This document shows, piece by piece, positions 1-5,919 of a stretch of 5,919 nucleotides of DNA. The stretch is from Pseudomonadota bacterium (GTDB lineage: Bacteria > Pseudomonadota > Alphaproteobacteria > Acetobacterales > Acetobacteraceae): the NCBI GenBank assembly GCA_021808985.1, contig JAKBAQ010000176.1:1-5919 (forward strand). Direction: 5' to 3'. The translations under genes were made by a program, and so were the position numbers. Within the stretch, counting starts at the first letter, position 1; the number at the start of each line of letters is the position of its first letter. The notes beneath the pieces are model-generated. The model had not been told where the DNA came from and ran no database searches. It worked only from the letters and a program-made list of their open reading frames with translations.

Positions 1-1237
1 GGCGGGCGATGTACCAGGCGGCGAATTGTTCCACCTGCCCTTCGGTCTGCTGGGAATACGGCCCCTGAACATAACCCGGGCTCCGCGCGCCGAGCTGGCT
101 CAGCCCGACCAGACGGCTATCCTGCACGTTGGTTTCACGCCATACGCGGGTGAGATTTTCCATGTCGTAATCAACGCCTTCCACCGCATCCTTGTGCACC
201 AGCCATTTGGTTTTAACCAGGGTCTGGTTGGCGTTGAGCGGAAACACCGCGAAGGAGACGATGTGATCGCTCATCAGATGGTGCCATGAGTTAGGCTGGG
301 TGTGAATTGAAAGATCGCCAAGGCGCGGCTCTTTGAAATTACCAAGCAGTTTCTTGGAGGCGATCTTGGTGTCCAGTGTTTGAGATTCGCCGGCTTTATC
401 CATCGTCATCCGCCCGACGCGAAAGCCGGAAATTTCGCCCAAGCGCTGGTTGTTCTCAACGGAGGGCAGGCCAGCGGCTTCCCATGCCGTGAGATCCGCC
501 TCGACCATCTCCTCATAACGGCGGCGCAACGCCTGGCGGGATGGGTCGTGCTCCGTTGCGTCAAAGCCGAAGCCGAACTCGTAGATGGATTGCGTCAACT
601 CAGGATGGTTGGGCGCGCAGTGGTAGCACTCGCGGTTGTTCTCCACGGTGAGCTTCCAGTTACCCGGCTCGATCAGGTCGCTCTCATGCACCACCTTGCA
701 ATTGGCGATGTCATGCGGGGCCACGTAGGGGCCAACCGTTTTCGCGAATATCTCAAAATCTTCCGGCGGGTTTTCGGCCAGGCAGATGAACAGCAGCCCC
801 TCGACCGAGCGCAGATGCACCTTGCGCAGCCCGTTGCAATCGTGATCAAAATCCTCCGGCATGTATTGCGTGTGCAGCAGAGCGCCGTCCAGCCCGTAGG
901 TCCAGGAATGATAGGGGCAGACGAGACGGCCCACATTGGTTTTCTCATCAACCACCAGAGCCGCGCCGCGGTGCCGGCAGATATTGTGCATCGCATGAAT
1001 GTTATTGTCGTCATCACGCGCGATCAGGATGGAGGCGTCGCCGATCTTGACGTTCATGACATCGCCAGGCTCGGGCACGTCCGGCTCCAGGCCCACGAAA
1101 ATCCAGTGCCGCCCGAAGATCAGATCCATATCCACCTTGAAAATATCAGGGTCGGTATAGAAAGGCGCCTCCAGCATGTAATATGGACGGCGGTTTTGCA
1201 GCAAATTTTTAAGTTTCGTCATTGCGCTGTCGGACAT
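1..1237 (-). CDS. gbcA: Glycine betaine demethylase, Rieske oxygenase component GbcA (3' end cut by window edge)
   Basis: Terminal oxygenase of a two-component Rieske non-haem iron system. With a ferredoxin-type reductase (GbcB, not in view) this family removes one methyl group from glycine betaine, giving dimethylglycine and formaldehyde. 412 codons are visible and the frame is still open at the left edge; relatives are around 430 residues, so only a short tail is missing. The [2Fe-2S] ligands are Cys87-x-His89 and Cys107-x2-His110 (CRHRGA and CPYHSW). The catalytic domain shows ENNRECYHCAPNHPEL at 200-215: His206 and His211 fit the mononuclear iron ligands, Asp373 the third, and Glu203 the bridging acid between subunits. 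The C-terminal GYVQGPYS motif is typical of the alpha-subunit fold. The ATG at 1237 is chosen because AGAAGG lies 8 nt upstream; an ATG five codons later has no such site. Stachydrine or another quaternary-amine demethylase is possible from sequence alone; the sox and regulator neighbours favour betaine. Confidence 0.9.
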   Translation of the reverse strand, partial: MSDSAMTKLKNLLQNRRPYYMLEAPFYTDPDIFKVDMDLIFGRHWIFVGLEPDVPEPGDVMNVKIGDASILIARDDDNNIHAMHNICRHRGAALVVDEKTNVGRLVCPYHSWTYGLDGALLHTQYMPEDFDHDCNGLRKVHLRSVEGLLFICLAENPPEDFEIFAKTVGPYVAPHDIANCKVVHESDLIEPGNWKLTVENNRECYHCAPNHPELTQSIYEFGFGFDATEHDPSRQALRRRYEEMVEADLTAWEAAGLPSVENNQRLGEISGFRVGRMTMDKAGESQTLDTKIASKKLLGNFKEPRLGDLSIHTQPNSWHHLMSDHIVSFAVFPLNANQTLVKTKWLVHKDAVEGVDYDMENLTRVWRETNVQDSRLVGLSQLGARSPGYVQGPYSQQTEGQVEQFAAWYIAR

Positions 1238-1296
1238 TTTATCAGCCTTCTGCCTGATGTTTTATGAGCGGCAATATGCAATGTCCGACCATGCGC
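1224..1296 (-). promoter_or_regulatory. Inverted repeat in the gbcA leader that could fold over the start codon
   Basis: On the minus strand GTCGGACATT (1289-1280) is exactly complementary to AATGTCCGAC (1238-1229), which contains the gbcA start codon. The 10-bp stem encloses 41 nt. A further GCGC/GCGC pairing (1296-1293 with 1227-1224) extends it across a small internal loop. The enclosed 41 nt hold a second hairpin (5-bp stem, 1258-1254 with 1245-1241) that carries the Shine-Dalgarno in its loop. The repeat itself is seen directly. A role in limiting gbcA translation is inference. It could also be a DNA-level repeat or chance. Confidence 0.45.
1246..1251 (-). promoter_or_regulatory. Ribosome binding site of gbcA
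   Basis: On the minus strand this reads AGAAGG, with the AAGG core 8 nt before the ATG at 1237. It decides the gbcA start. It lies in the 8-nt loop of a small potential hairpin: ATCAG at 1258-1254 pairs with CTGAT at 1245-1241. Confidence 0.65.
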
Positions 1297-1297
1297 G

Positions 1298-1326
1298 TCT
1301 TTAGATTCAGGACAATATTCTTTCAA
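1298..1326 (-). promoter_or_regulatory. Weak sigma-70-like promoter candidate for gbcA
   Basis: On the minus strand a TTGAAA (1326-1321) is followed after 17 nt by TAAAGA (1303-1298). The first is a fair -35 and the second a poor -10, as is common at promoters that need an AraC-type activator. It would start transcription near 1291, giving a leader of about 54 nt that begins almost exactly at the first arm of the start-codon inverted repeat. This is pattern matching only. Confidence 0.25.
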
Positions 1327-1352
1327 TTTTCCGACAAAATTGGCGGAAAATT
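1325..1352. repeat. 28-bp near-palindrome between regulator stop and gbcA promoter region
   Basis: The outer arms AATTTTCCG and CGGAAAATT are perfect inverted repeats of 9 bp. The 10-nt centre is also mostly symmetric (CAA/TTG), leaving two mismatched positions in 14 pairs. It starts 3 bp past the regulator stop codon and overlaps the -35 candidate of gbcA by 2 bp. No run of T follows on either strand, so it is a poor intrinsic terminator. A regulator operator is the likelier reading, but the bound protein cannot be told from sequence. Confidence 0.45.
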
Positions 1353-1354
1353 AG

Positions 1355-2503
1355 TTAAAAAACCCGTAACCCGGCGCAACCGACCAGTTGCTGGCCCAGC
1401 AGCCCCGGCGGCACTGGCGGAATTTTGTCAGAATTTGGCAAAGGCCCCGCGCTGGCGCGGATATTCGAAGGCGGGCAGCCATGCGCCGCCTTGAACTGCC
1501 GGGAAAAATGCGCTCCATCGGAAAAGCCCGAGTCCAGCGCGATTTCAGTAACCGAACGGCTGGTGTTGGTGAGCAGCCAGCGCGCGTAGCGCAGCCGCAG
1601 CACCCGGTAGAAGGTGGAGGGGCGGGTTGAGAGTTCGGTCTGGAACAAACGCTCAAGCTGGCGCGTGGAAAGCGAAAGCGTGGCGGCGATGCTGCTGATT
1701 TGCAAAGGGCTTGAAAGATGCTGCTCCATGAGCAGCAGCGCGCGGCGGATGCGCACATTGACCGTGGCCTCGGCAATGGGCGGGTGCGGCTGCACGGAGG
1801 TAATGGTGCGCACCCGGTCCAGCAGGAGAACATGATGCGGCTTCTGCGCGGTGCTCTGGCCGACATGACGCTCAATCAGCCATGCCGCGAGATCGGCCGC
1901 CGCCGCGCCGCCGGCGCAGGTGATGCGGTTGCCGTCGACCTCGAACAGGCGATCCGCCGAGACTTTCTGATCCGGGAATTCCTCGCAAAAATCCTGGTAG
2001 TGCAGCCAGCTGACACAGGTGCTCCGGTTCTTCATCAGCCCGATTCGATTCAGAATGAAACTTCCCGTGCAAATGCCGATGAGATTTACATGCTGCTTGG
2101 CCGCCTGGTGCAGATAGGCCACTGTTTCCTCGTCGGTCTCCTGCCCATTGTGCAAGGTGCCGCCGATGACCGCGATATAATCAAACTCCTTGGGGTTTTT
2201 GAATGGGCTGGTGCGGTTGACCTGCACGCCGCAGCTGGAGCGGATCGTCTCGGAGCGGCTGGCCATCACTGTCCAGTTGCAGCCGATCGGGCGCGAGCGG
2301 TCAGCCTCGTCAGCGCTGAGGCGCAGCGTATCGACGAACAGGGAAAGCGCCGAGAGCGTGAAATTCGGCGCGAGAATGATCCCCATCGAAAGCGGCTTGC
2401 GCCGCGCGGGTTCGTTTTTCTGCTTTTGCTTTTCAAAATCAGCTTCAGCGCCTTTTTGCGTTCCTGCGTCGTTTACGTAATCTCTTGTATATAACACGGC
2501 CAT
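1355..2503 (-). CDS. gbdR: GbdR-like AraC-family activator of glycine betaine catabolism (GATase1/DJ-1-type N-domain)
   Basis: Cytoplasmic transcription factor of the GlxA/ArgR/GbdR branch of the AraC family; GbdR proteins sense glycine betaine and dimethylglycine and activate gbc, dgc and sox genes. Counted from the ATG at 2503 (382 aa), residues 40 to about 205 form a class-I glutamine-amidotransferase-like fold, with GICTGSF at the nucleophile elbow (Cys145). About 250-348 is the AraC DNA-binding domain, with helix-turn-helix motifs near 268-287 (ISSIAATLSLSTRQLERLF) and 317-340 (TEIALDSGFSDGAHFSRQF). Some 35 proline-rich residues follow it, more than usual. The start is uncertain: GGAG (2508-2505) is only 1 nt from this ATG but 7 nt from an in-frame GTG at 2497, and a later ATG at 2386 sits right where the conserved fold begins. 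It lies just downstream of sdaA and upstream of gbcA. The specific ligand is inferred from context. Confidence 0.8.
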   Translation of the reverse strand: MAVLYTRDYVNDAGTQKGAEADFEKQKQKNEPARRKPLSMGIILAPNFTLSALSLFVDTLRLSADEADRSRPIGCNWTVMASRSETIRSSCGVQVNRTSPFKNPKEFDYIAVIGGTLHNGQETDEETVAYLHQAAKQHVNLIGICTGSFILNRIGLMKNRSTCVSWLHYQDFCEEFPDQKVSADRLFEVDGNRITCAGGAAAADLAAWLIERHVGQSTAQKPHHVLLLDRVRTITSVQPHPPIAEATVNVRIRRALLLMEQHLSSPLQISSIAATLSLSTRQLERLFQTELSTRPSTFYRVLRLRYARWLLTNTSRSVTEIALDSGFSDGAHFSRQFKAAHGCPPSNIRASAGPLPNSDKIPPVPPGLLGQQLVGCAGLRVF

Positions 2504-2539
2504 TCTCCACAAATTGAAGTGCCGGCATGCTCGACCCCA

Positions 2540-3910
2540 TCAACATTCAACAAAGTTCAAGGCGAGTCCGCCTTGCGATGTCTCTTTATATTTTGTCATC
2601 ATATCTTGGCCCGTCTGTCGCATAGTGTCAACCACATGATCGAGCGAAACGCGGTGTGTGCCATCGCCGCGCCGGGCCAGGGAGGCGGCGCTGATCGCCT
2701 TGCCGGCGCCGAAGGCATTGCGTTCAATGCAGGGAATCTGCACCAGGCCGCCGATTGGATCGCAGGTCATGCCGAGATGGTGCTCCATGGCGATTTCCGC
2801 AGCGTTTTCAATCTGTTCATTGCTGCTGCCCAGGGCTTCCGCCAGCCCGGCGGCGGCCATGGAAGCGGCGACGCCGACCTCGCCCTGGCAGCCCACCTCG
2901 GCGCCGGAAATGGAGGCGTTGGTTTTGAACAAGCCGCCGATGGCGGTGGCCACGAGCAGAAAGCGGCGCATGGTTTCACGTGTCGCACCTGGACAAAATT
3001 CGCGGTAATAGCGCAGCACCGCGGGCACCACGCCGGCGGCGCCGTTGGTGGGCGCCGTTACCACACGCCCGCCGCCGGCGTTCTCCTCATTCACCGCCAT
3101 TGCGAACAAGCTGACCCAATCCATGATCGCGTGCGGCGCCAGGTTGTTCAGCCCGGCATCGGCCTCCAATTTTTCCCGCAGCCCGGCGGCGCGGCGGTTC
3201 ACCTTGAGCGAGCCGGGCAGTATTCCCCGCTTGTGCATGCCACGGTCAATCGTCTCCATCATCACATCGATGATGCGGTCAAGATAATTTATTACCTCGG
3301 CCTGCGGGCGCATCGCGGTTTCGTTGGCGAGGACCATGTCGGCGATCGACATGCCGTTGGCTTTTCCGAGCCGCAGCAATGCGGCGCCGGAGTTGAACGG
3401 ATAGGGCACCGACGGCCCCCCTTGGGCGGGCGCATCGGGCGCATCCTCGGGCAACACGAAGCCACCCCCCACGGAGCACCAGCGCTGCGCCAGCAGCAAT
3501 GCGCCATCAGTGCCATAGGCGCTGAAGCTGAGTGTGTTGGGGTGGCGCGGTGTGGGAGAATGACGATCAAAAACAATGTCTTGCGCGGGGGCAAAAGCAA
3601 TTTCATGCGTGCCGCCAAGGCGCAGCCGGCCCGCTGTGGTGGCCGAGATGATGAGCGCCTCGCCGTGCGCCGGGTCGATCTCCTCCGGGATTTCACCCGC
3701 CAGGCCCAGAATGACAGCCTTGCCGCTGCCATGGCCTTCGCCGGTCCAGGCCAGGGAGCCGAACAGCTCGGTCTGCACGCGCGCCGTGGCCGCGAGCAGG
3801 CCGCTCTCGCGCAAGGCCTCGGTGAAATTATGCGCCGCGCGCATCGGCCCCATCGTGTGCGAGGAGGAAGGGCCGATGCCGATCTTGAAAAGCTCGAAAA
3901 CGCTGATCAT
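2540..3910 (-). CDS. sdaA: L-serine dehydratase (L-serine ammonia-lyase), [4Fe-4S] type
   Basis: Converts L-serine to pyruvate and ammonia in the cytoplasm with a [4Fe-4S] cluster rather than PLP. It is 456 aa, the usual length of the single-chain bacterial enzyme. The N-terminal beta domain opens MISVFELFKIGIGPSSSHTM, with the family signature at 13-22. The catalytic alpha domain has GRVVTAPTNGAAGVVPAVL near 281-299, GCQGEVG at 340-346 and MTCDPIGGLVQIPC at 381-394. Cys341, Cys383 and Cys394 match the three cluster ligands, and the protein ends in Cys456, matching the C-terminal cysteine that occupies the active site in the Legionella enzyme. The ATG at 3910 is chosen because conserved sequence starts exactly there; the open frame reaches 4045, but that part only overlaps soxG. 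The start overlaps the soxG stop as ATGA, so translation is probably coupled; its own Shine-Dalgarno is weak (a G run 9 nt upstream). In context it drains serine made from sarcosine-derived glycine into pyruvate. Confidence 0.95.
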   Translation of the reverse strand: MISVFELFKIGIGPSSSHTMGPMRAAHNFTEALRESGLLAATARVQTELFGSLAWTGEGHGSGKAVILGLAGEIPEEIDPAHGEALIISATTAGRLRLGGTHEIAFAPAQDIVFDRHSPTPRHPNTLSFSAYGTDGALLLAQRWCSVGGGFVLPEDAPDAPAQGGPSVPYPFNSGAALLRLGKANGMSIADMVLANETAMRPQAEVINYLDRIIDVMMETIDRGMHKRGILPGSLKVNRRAAGLREKLEADAGLNNLAPHAIMDWVSLFAMAVNEENAGGGRVVTAPTNGAAGVVPAVLRYYREFCPGATRETMRRFLLVATAIGGLFKTNASISGAEVGCQGEVGVAASMAAAGLAEALGSSNEQIENAAEIAMEHHLGMTCDPIGGLVQIPCIERNAFGAGKAISAASLARRGDGTHRVSLDHVVDTMRQTGQDMMTKYKETSQGGLALNFVEC

Positions 3911-4461
3911 GAGAGTTCGCCCCCCACGATCACGAGCAGCTCCCACAGATATGGCATGAAGGAACGCCAGACCTCGATGTGGAACTGCTCGGCGCCGGTG
4001 CGCCAGAGCACGATCTCGGCCTTGGCGAATACGGTGCGGGTGCACATGCCGACGGGGAAGCTCGCCGGGTCAAGGTCCAGCGGGCAACCGGCGTTGAGGC
4101 GTTGCGCGGCGCGCGGGCCGGAGAGGCTGAGGCCGGTTTGGCGGTGGCTGATATCAACCAGGGAGAATGCCTGGCCCGCAAGCTCGGCGCGCAGCGCGGC
4201 CTCAACCGCCGATGCGCGCTCCGGCGCGGTGAGCAGCAGCCACTCGCCCGGCCCCAGCCAGAGGGCGGCGGCGATTTCCGACTGCGCGGCGCGGCATGGC
4301 TCCAGCGGCAGGCTCAGCCCCAATGCGCCGAGCGGCGGCGGCGCGGCGTTGCCCGCCAGGCGCAGGGAGAACCGGCCCATCGGCCCCTGCGCCTGCAAAT
4401 GCGGGTCCGCCAGGGTTTTAACCGCGTCCAGCGGGTGCAGGCGCGTCATTGTTTCAGCCAT
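3907..4461 (-). CDS. soxG: Sarcosine oxidase gamma subunit SoxG
   Basis: Small subunit of heterotetrameric sarcosine oxidase (alpha-beta-gamma-delta), which oxidises sarcosine to glycine and hydrogen peroxide and transfers the methyl carbon to tetrahydrofolate. The protein is 184 aa and fits the family length. Recognisable stretches are LWLGPGEWLLL (67-77), VDISHRQTGLSLSGPRA (102-118), the LNAGCPLDLDPASFP segment (122-136) and a C-terminal HIEVWRSFMPYLWELL (161-176), a pattern typical of SoxG and its GcvT-like fold. No signal peptide is seen; the C-terminal hydrophobic run is part of the fold. The start at 4461 is preferred over an ATG at 4485 because AAGGGA lies 9 nt before it. It overlaps the soxA stop by 8 bp and runs into sdaA by 4 bp. 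SoxG sequences diverge strongly, so the call rests on motif pattern plus position directly after soxA. Confidence 0.9.
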   Translation of the reverse strand: MAETMTRLHPLDAVKTLADPHLQAQGPMGRFSLRLAGNAAPPPLGALGLSLPLEPCRAAQSEIAAALWLGPGEWLLLTAPERASAVEAALRAELAGQAFSLVDISHRQTGLSLSGPRAAQRLNAGCPLDLDPASFPVGMCTRTVFAKAEIVLWRTGAEQFHIEVWRSFMPYLWELLVIVGGELS

Positions 4462-5919
4462 CCAGCTTGATCCCTTCAACATCATAAAAAACCGGCCCGG
4501 TGATGGTTACGCGGATCACCCGGTCAGGCATTGGCACATGGAGCGTTTCGCCAATGCGGGCGCGGCCATTTTTAACCAGGGCCAGCGCCATGGAGCGGTT
4601 GAGCGTGGCGCTCCAATAAGAGGAGGTGACGTGGCCCAGCATTGTCATCGGCGGCGGCTGCGCCGGATCGGCGACCAGCTGCGCGCCTTCTTCCAGCACA
4701 ATCCCTGGATCGTCAGTGAGCAGGCCGACCAGCTGCTTGCGCTGCACGCCCTCGCCCATGCCGGCGCGGGCCAGGGCGCGCTTGCCCACAAAGTCAGGCT
4801 TTGCCTTGCCGATGGCCCAGCTGAGCCCGGCATCGTCAGGGGTTACCGTGCCGTCGGTTTCCTGGCCGACGATGATGTAGCCCTTCTCGGCGCGCAGCAC
4901 GTGCATGGTTTCCGTGCCGTAGGCCACCAGACCGGCAGGCTGGCCGGCGGCGAAGATCGCCTCCCATACGGCGCGGCCGTAATCAGCGGGGACGTTGATC
5001 TCAAAACCCAGCTCGCCGGTGAAGCTGACACGGAACAGCCGCGCGGGCACCCCGGCGACGCGGCATTCCACCACGCTCATATGCGGCATCGCGGCGTGTG
5101 AAATATCGGCACCTTCCACGAAGGGGGCGAGAATCTCGCGCGCCTTGGGGCCTTGCAGCGCGATCACCGCCCATTGCTCGGTGGTCGAGGTCAGCCATAC
5201 CTTCAATTCGGGGAATTCAGTCTGGCGGTAATCCTCCATCATGGTGAGCACCCGCGCGGCGCCGCCGGTGGTGGTGGTGACGTGGAAGCACTCATCGCTC
5301 ATCCGGCCGATCACCCCGTCATCGAGGATGAAGCCATCCTCGCGCAGCAGCAGGCCGTAGCGCAGCCGCCCGGGCTTGAGCTTACTCCAGGCGTTCACAT
5401 ACATGCGGTTGAGGAACTCCGCCGCATCGGGGCCGACCACTTCGATCTTGCCCAGCGTCGAGGCATCGAAAATGCCGGCGGCGGCGCGCACGGCGCGGCA
5501 CTCGCGCGCCACGGCCTGGTGCATGTCCTCGCGCCCCTGCGGGAAATAGCGGGCGCGCTTCCACAGGCTCACATCCTCGAACACGGCGTCCTGCGCTTCG
5601 GCCCAGTGATGTATGGGCGTGCGGCGGACGGTGTCGAAGAGATCGCCCCGGGCATAGCCGGCGAATGCGCCGAAGGTTGTTGGGGTGTAGGGCATGCGGA
5701 AGGTGGTGGTGCCGATCTGCGCGACCGGGCGGGCGAGAACATCGGTCGCGATGCCAAGCGCGTTCATGTTCGAGATCTTGCCCTGGTCGGTTGCCATGCC
5801 GGTGGTGGTGTAGCGCTTGATATGTTCGATCGAGCGCAGCCCCTCGCTGATGGCGAGCTTGATGTCCTTGGCGGTCGAATCGTTCTGGAAATCGACGAAG
5901 GCGAGCACCGAAGCGGGGT
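4454..5919 (-). CDS. soxA: Sarcosine oxidase alpha subunit SoxA, C-terminal half (5' end cut by window edge)
   Basis: Largest subunit of heterotetrameric sarcosine oxidase. About 487 C-terminal residues are visible and the frame is open at the right edge; full SoxA is near 1000 residues, so the N-terminal half with the NAD-binding part is outside. The visible part begins with the highly conserved linker VDFQNDSTAKDIKLAISEGL and KRYTTTGMATDQGKISN. A GcvT-like aminomethyltransferase domain fills the rest, in order: DVSLWKRARYFP, GIFDASTLGKIEVVGPDAAEFLNR, LQGPKAREIL, FTGELGFEINVP, LRAEKGYIIVGQETDGTVTPDDAGL, LGHVTSSYWSATLNRSMALALV. This domain binds tetrahydrofolate and captures the methyl carbon of sarcosine as 5,10-methylene-THF. 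It ends TGA at 4454-4456, inside the start of soxG. soxB and soxD would be expected further upstream, to the right. A dimethylglycine dehydrogenase homologue is less likely, given the linker motif and the soxG neighbour. Confidence 0.95.
   Translation of the reverse strand, partial: PASVLAFVDFQNDSTAKDIKLAISEGLRSIEHIKRYTTTGMATDQGKISNMNALGIATDVLARPVAQIGTTTFRMPYTPTTFGAFAGYARGDLFDTVRRTPIHHWAEAQDAVFEDVSLWKRARYFPQGREDMHQAVARECRAVRAAAGIFDASTLGKIEVVGPDAAEFLNRMYVNAWSKLKPGRLRYGLLLREDGFILDDGVIGRMSDECFHVTTTTGGAARVLTMMEDYRQTEFPELKVWLTSTTEQWAVIALQGPKAREILAPFVEGADISHAAMPHMSVVECRVAGVPARLFRVSFTGELGFEINVPADYGRAVWEAIFAAGQPAGLVAYGTETMHVLRAEKGYIIVGQETDGTVTPDDAGLSWAIGKAKPDFVGKRALARAGMGEGVQRKQLVGLLTDDPGIVLEEGAQLVADPAQPPPMTMLGHVTSSYWSATLNRSMALALVKNGRARIGETLHVPMPDRVIRVTITGPVFYDVEGIKLDG
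4471..4476 (-). promoter_or_regulatory. Ribosome binding site of soxG, inside the soxA coding end
   Basis: On the minus strand this reads AAGGGA, 9 nt before the ATG at 4461. It lies within the last codons of soxA and supports the 184-residue form of SoxG over the one starting at 4485, which would begin upstream of this site. Confidence 0.6.

Noticed and set aside
380..1267. Open reading frame of 295 codons on the plus strand opposite gbcA
   Set aside because: Antisense to the conserved Rieske gene, with no domain and no convincing ribosome site. Treated as a shadow.
1276..1293. Sigma-54-like promoter upstream of gbcA (GG ... TTGCAT on the minus strand)
   Set aside because: The spacing between the GG and GC elements is 9 nt instead of the required 10, and the -24 element matches poorly.
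1325..1352. Intrinsic terminator after the regulator gene
   Set aside because: The stem is mostly A/T with only three G-C pairs per arm, and there is no T run after it on either strand.
1718..2494. Open reading frame of 258 codons on the plus strand opposite the regulator
   Set aside because: Antisense to a conserved AraC-family gene; its sequence shows no family features of its own.
2513..2539. Terminator or separate regulatory element between sdaA and the regulator
   Set aside because: The gap is very short and holds only the small palindromes GCCGGC and GCATGC; no hairpin with a T run is present.
3911..4045. N-terminal extension of SdaA from a start near 4045
   Set aside because: The 45 extra residues are arginine- and alanine-rich, overlap the conserved soxG end, and precede the standard SdaA N-terminus, which begins at the ATG at 3910.
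2519..5101. Open reading frame of 860 codons on the plus strand, opposite sdaA, soxG and soxA
   Set aside because: The translation has no recognisable domain and is low-complexity, rich in Ala, Gly, Arg and His. It is exactly antisense to three well-conserved genes and shares the codon grid of sdaA and soxA, so it is a product of high-G+C codon use.

Overview
The window is a tightly packed, G+C-rich catabolic segment. Every gene I can support lies on the minus strand, so transcription runs from the right edge to the left edge. Read in that direction: the C-terminal half of soxA (sarcosine oxidase alpha subunit, cut by the right edge), soxG (gamma subunit), sdaA (iron-sulfur L-serine dehydratase), a GbdR-like AraC-family regulator with a DJ-1/PfpI-type sensor domain, and gbcA (Rieske oxygenase for glycine betaine demethylation, nearly complete, cut by the left edge). 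The gene families and the codon use point to an aerobic member of the Pseudomonadota, probably an alphaproteobacterium. The sequence alone does not fix the genus.

The genes form most of one pathway. GbcA with a reductase partner not seen here converts glycine betaine to dimethylglycine. Dimethylglycine goes to sarcosine by an enzyme outside the window. SoxBDAG oxidises sarcosine to glycine and passes the methyl carbon to tetrahydrofolate. Glycine plus that one-carbon unit gives serine through GlyA (not in view), and SdaA deaminates serine to pyruvate. The regulator sits between the two catabolic blocks, as expected of a betaine/dimethylglycine-responsive activator.

Layout: soxA and soxG overlap by 8 bp and soxG and sdaA by 4 bp (ATGA), so the three read as one translationally coupled unit. 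sdaA and the regulator are 36 bp apart or slightly more, depending on the regulator start. The only sizeable non-coding gap is 1238-1354 (117 bp), between the regulator stop and gbcA. It is AT-rich and structured. It holds a 28-bp near-palindrome at the regulator stop, a weak sigma-70-like promoter, and a long inverted repeat that would pair the 5' leader of the gbcA mRNA with its own start codon while holding the ribosome binding site in a small nested hairpin. This leader is the most interesting unexplained structure here.

I see no RNA genes, CRISPR arrays, insertion sequences, phage genes or attachment sites. The plus strand has long open frames, but these are shadows of the minus-strand genes. 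Apart from the gbcA leader, this is a recognisable metabolic locus rather than a new type of system.
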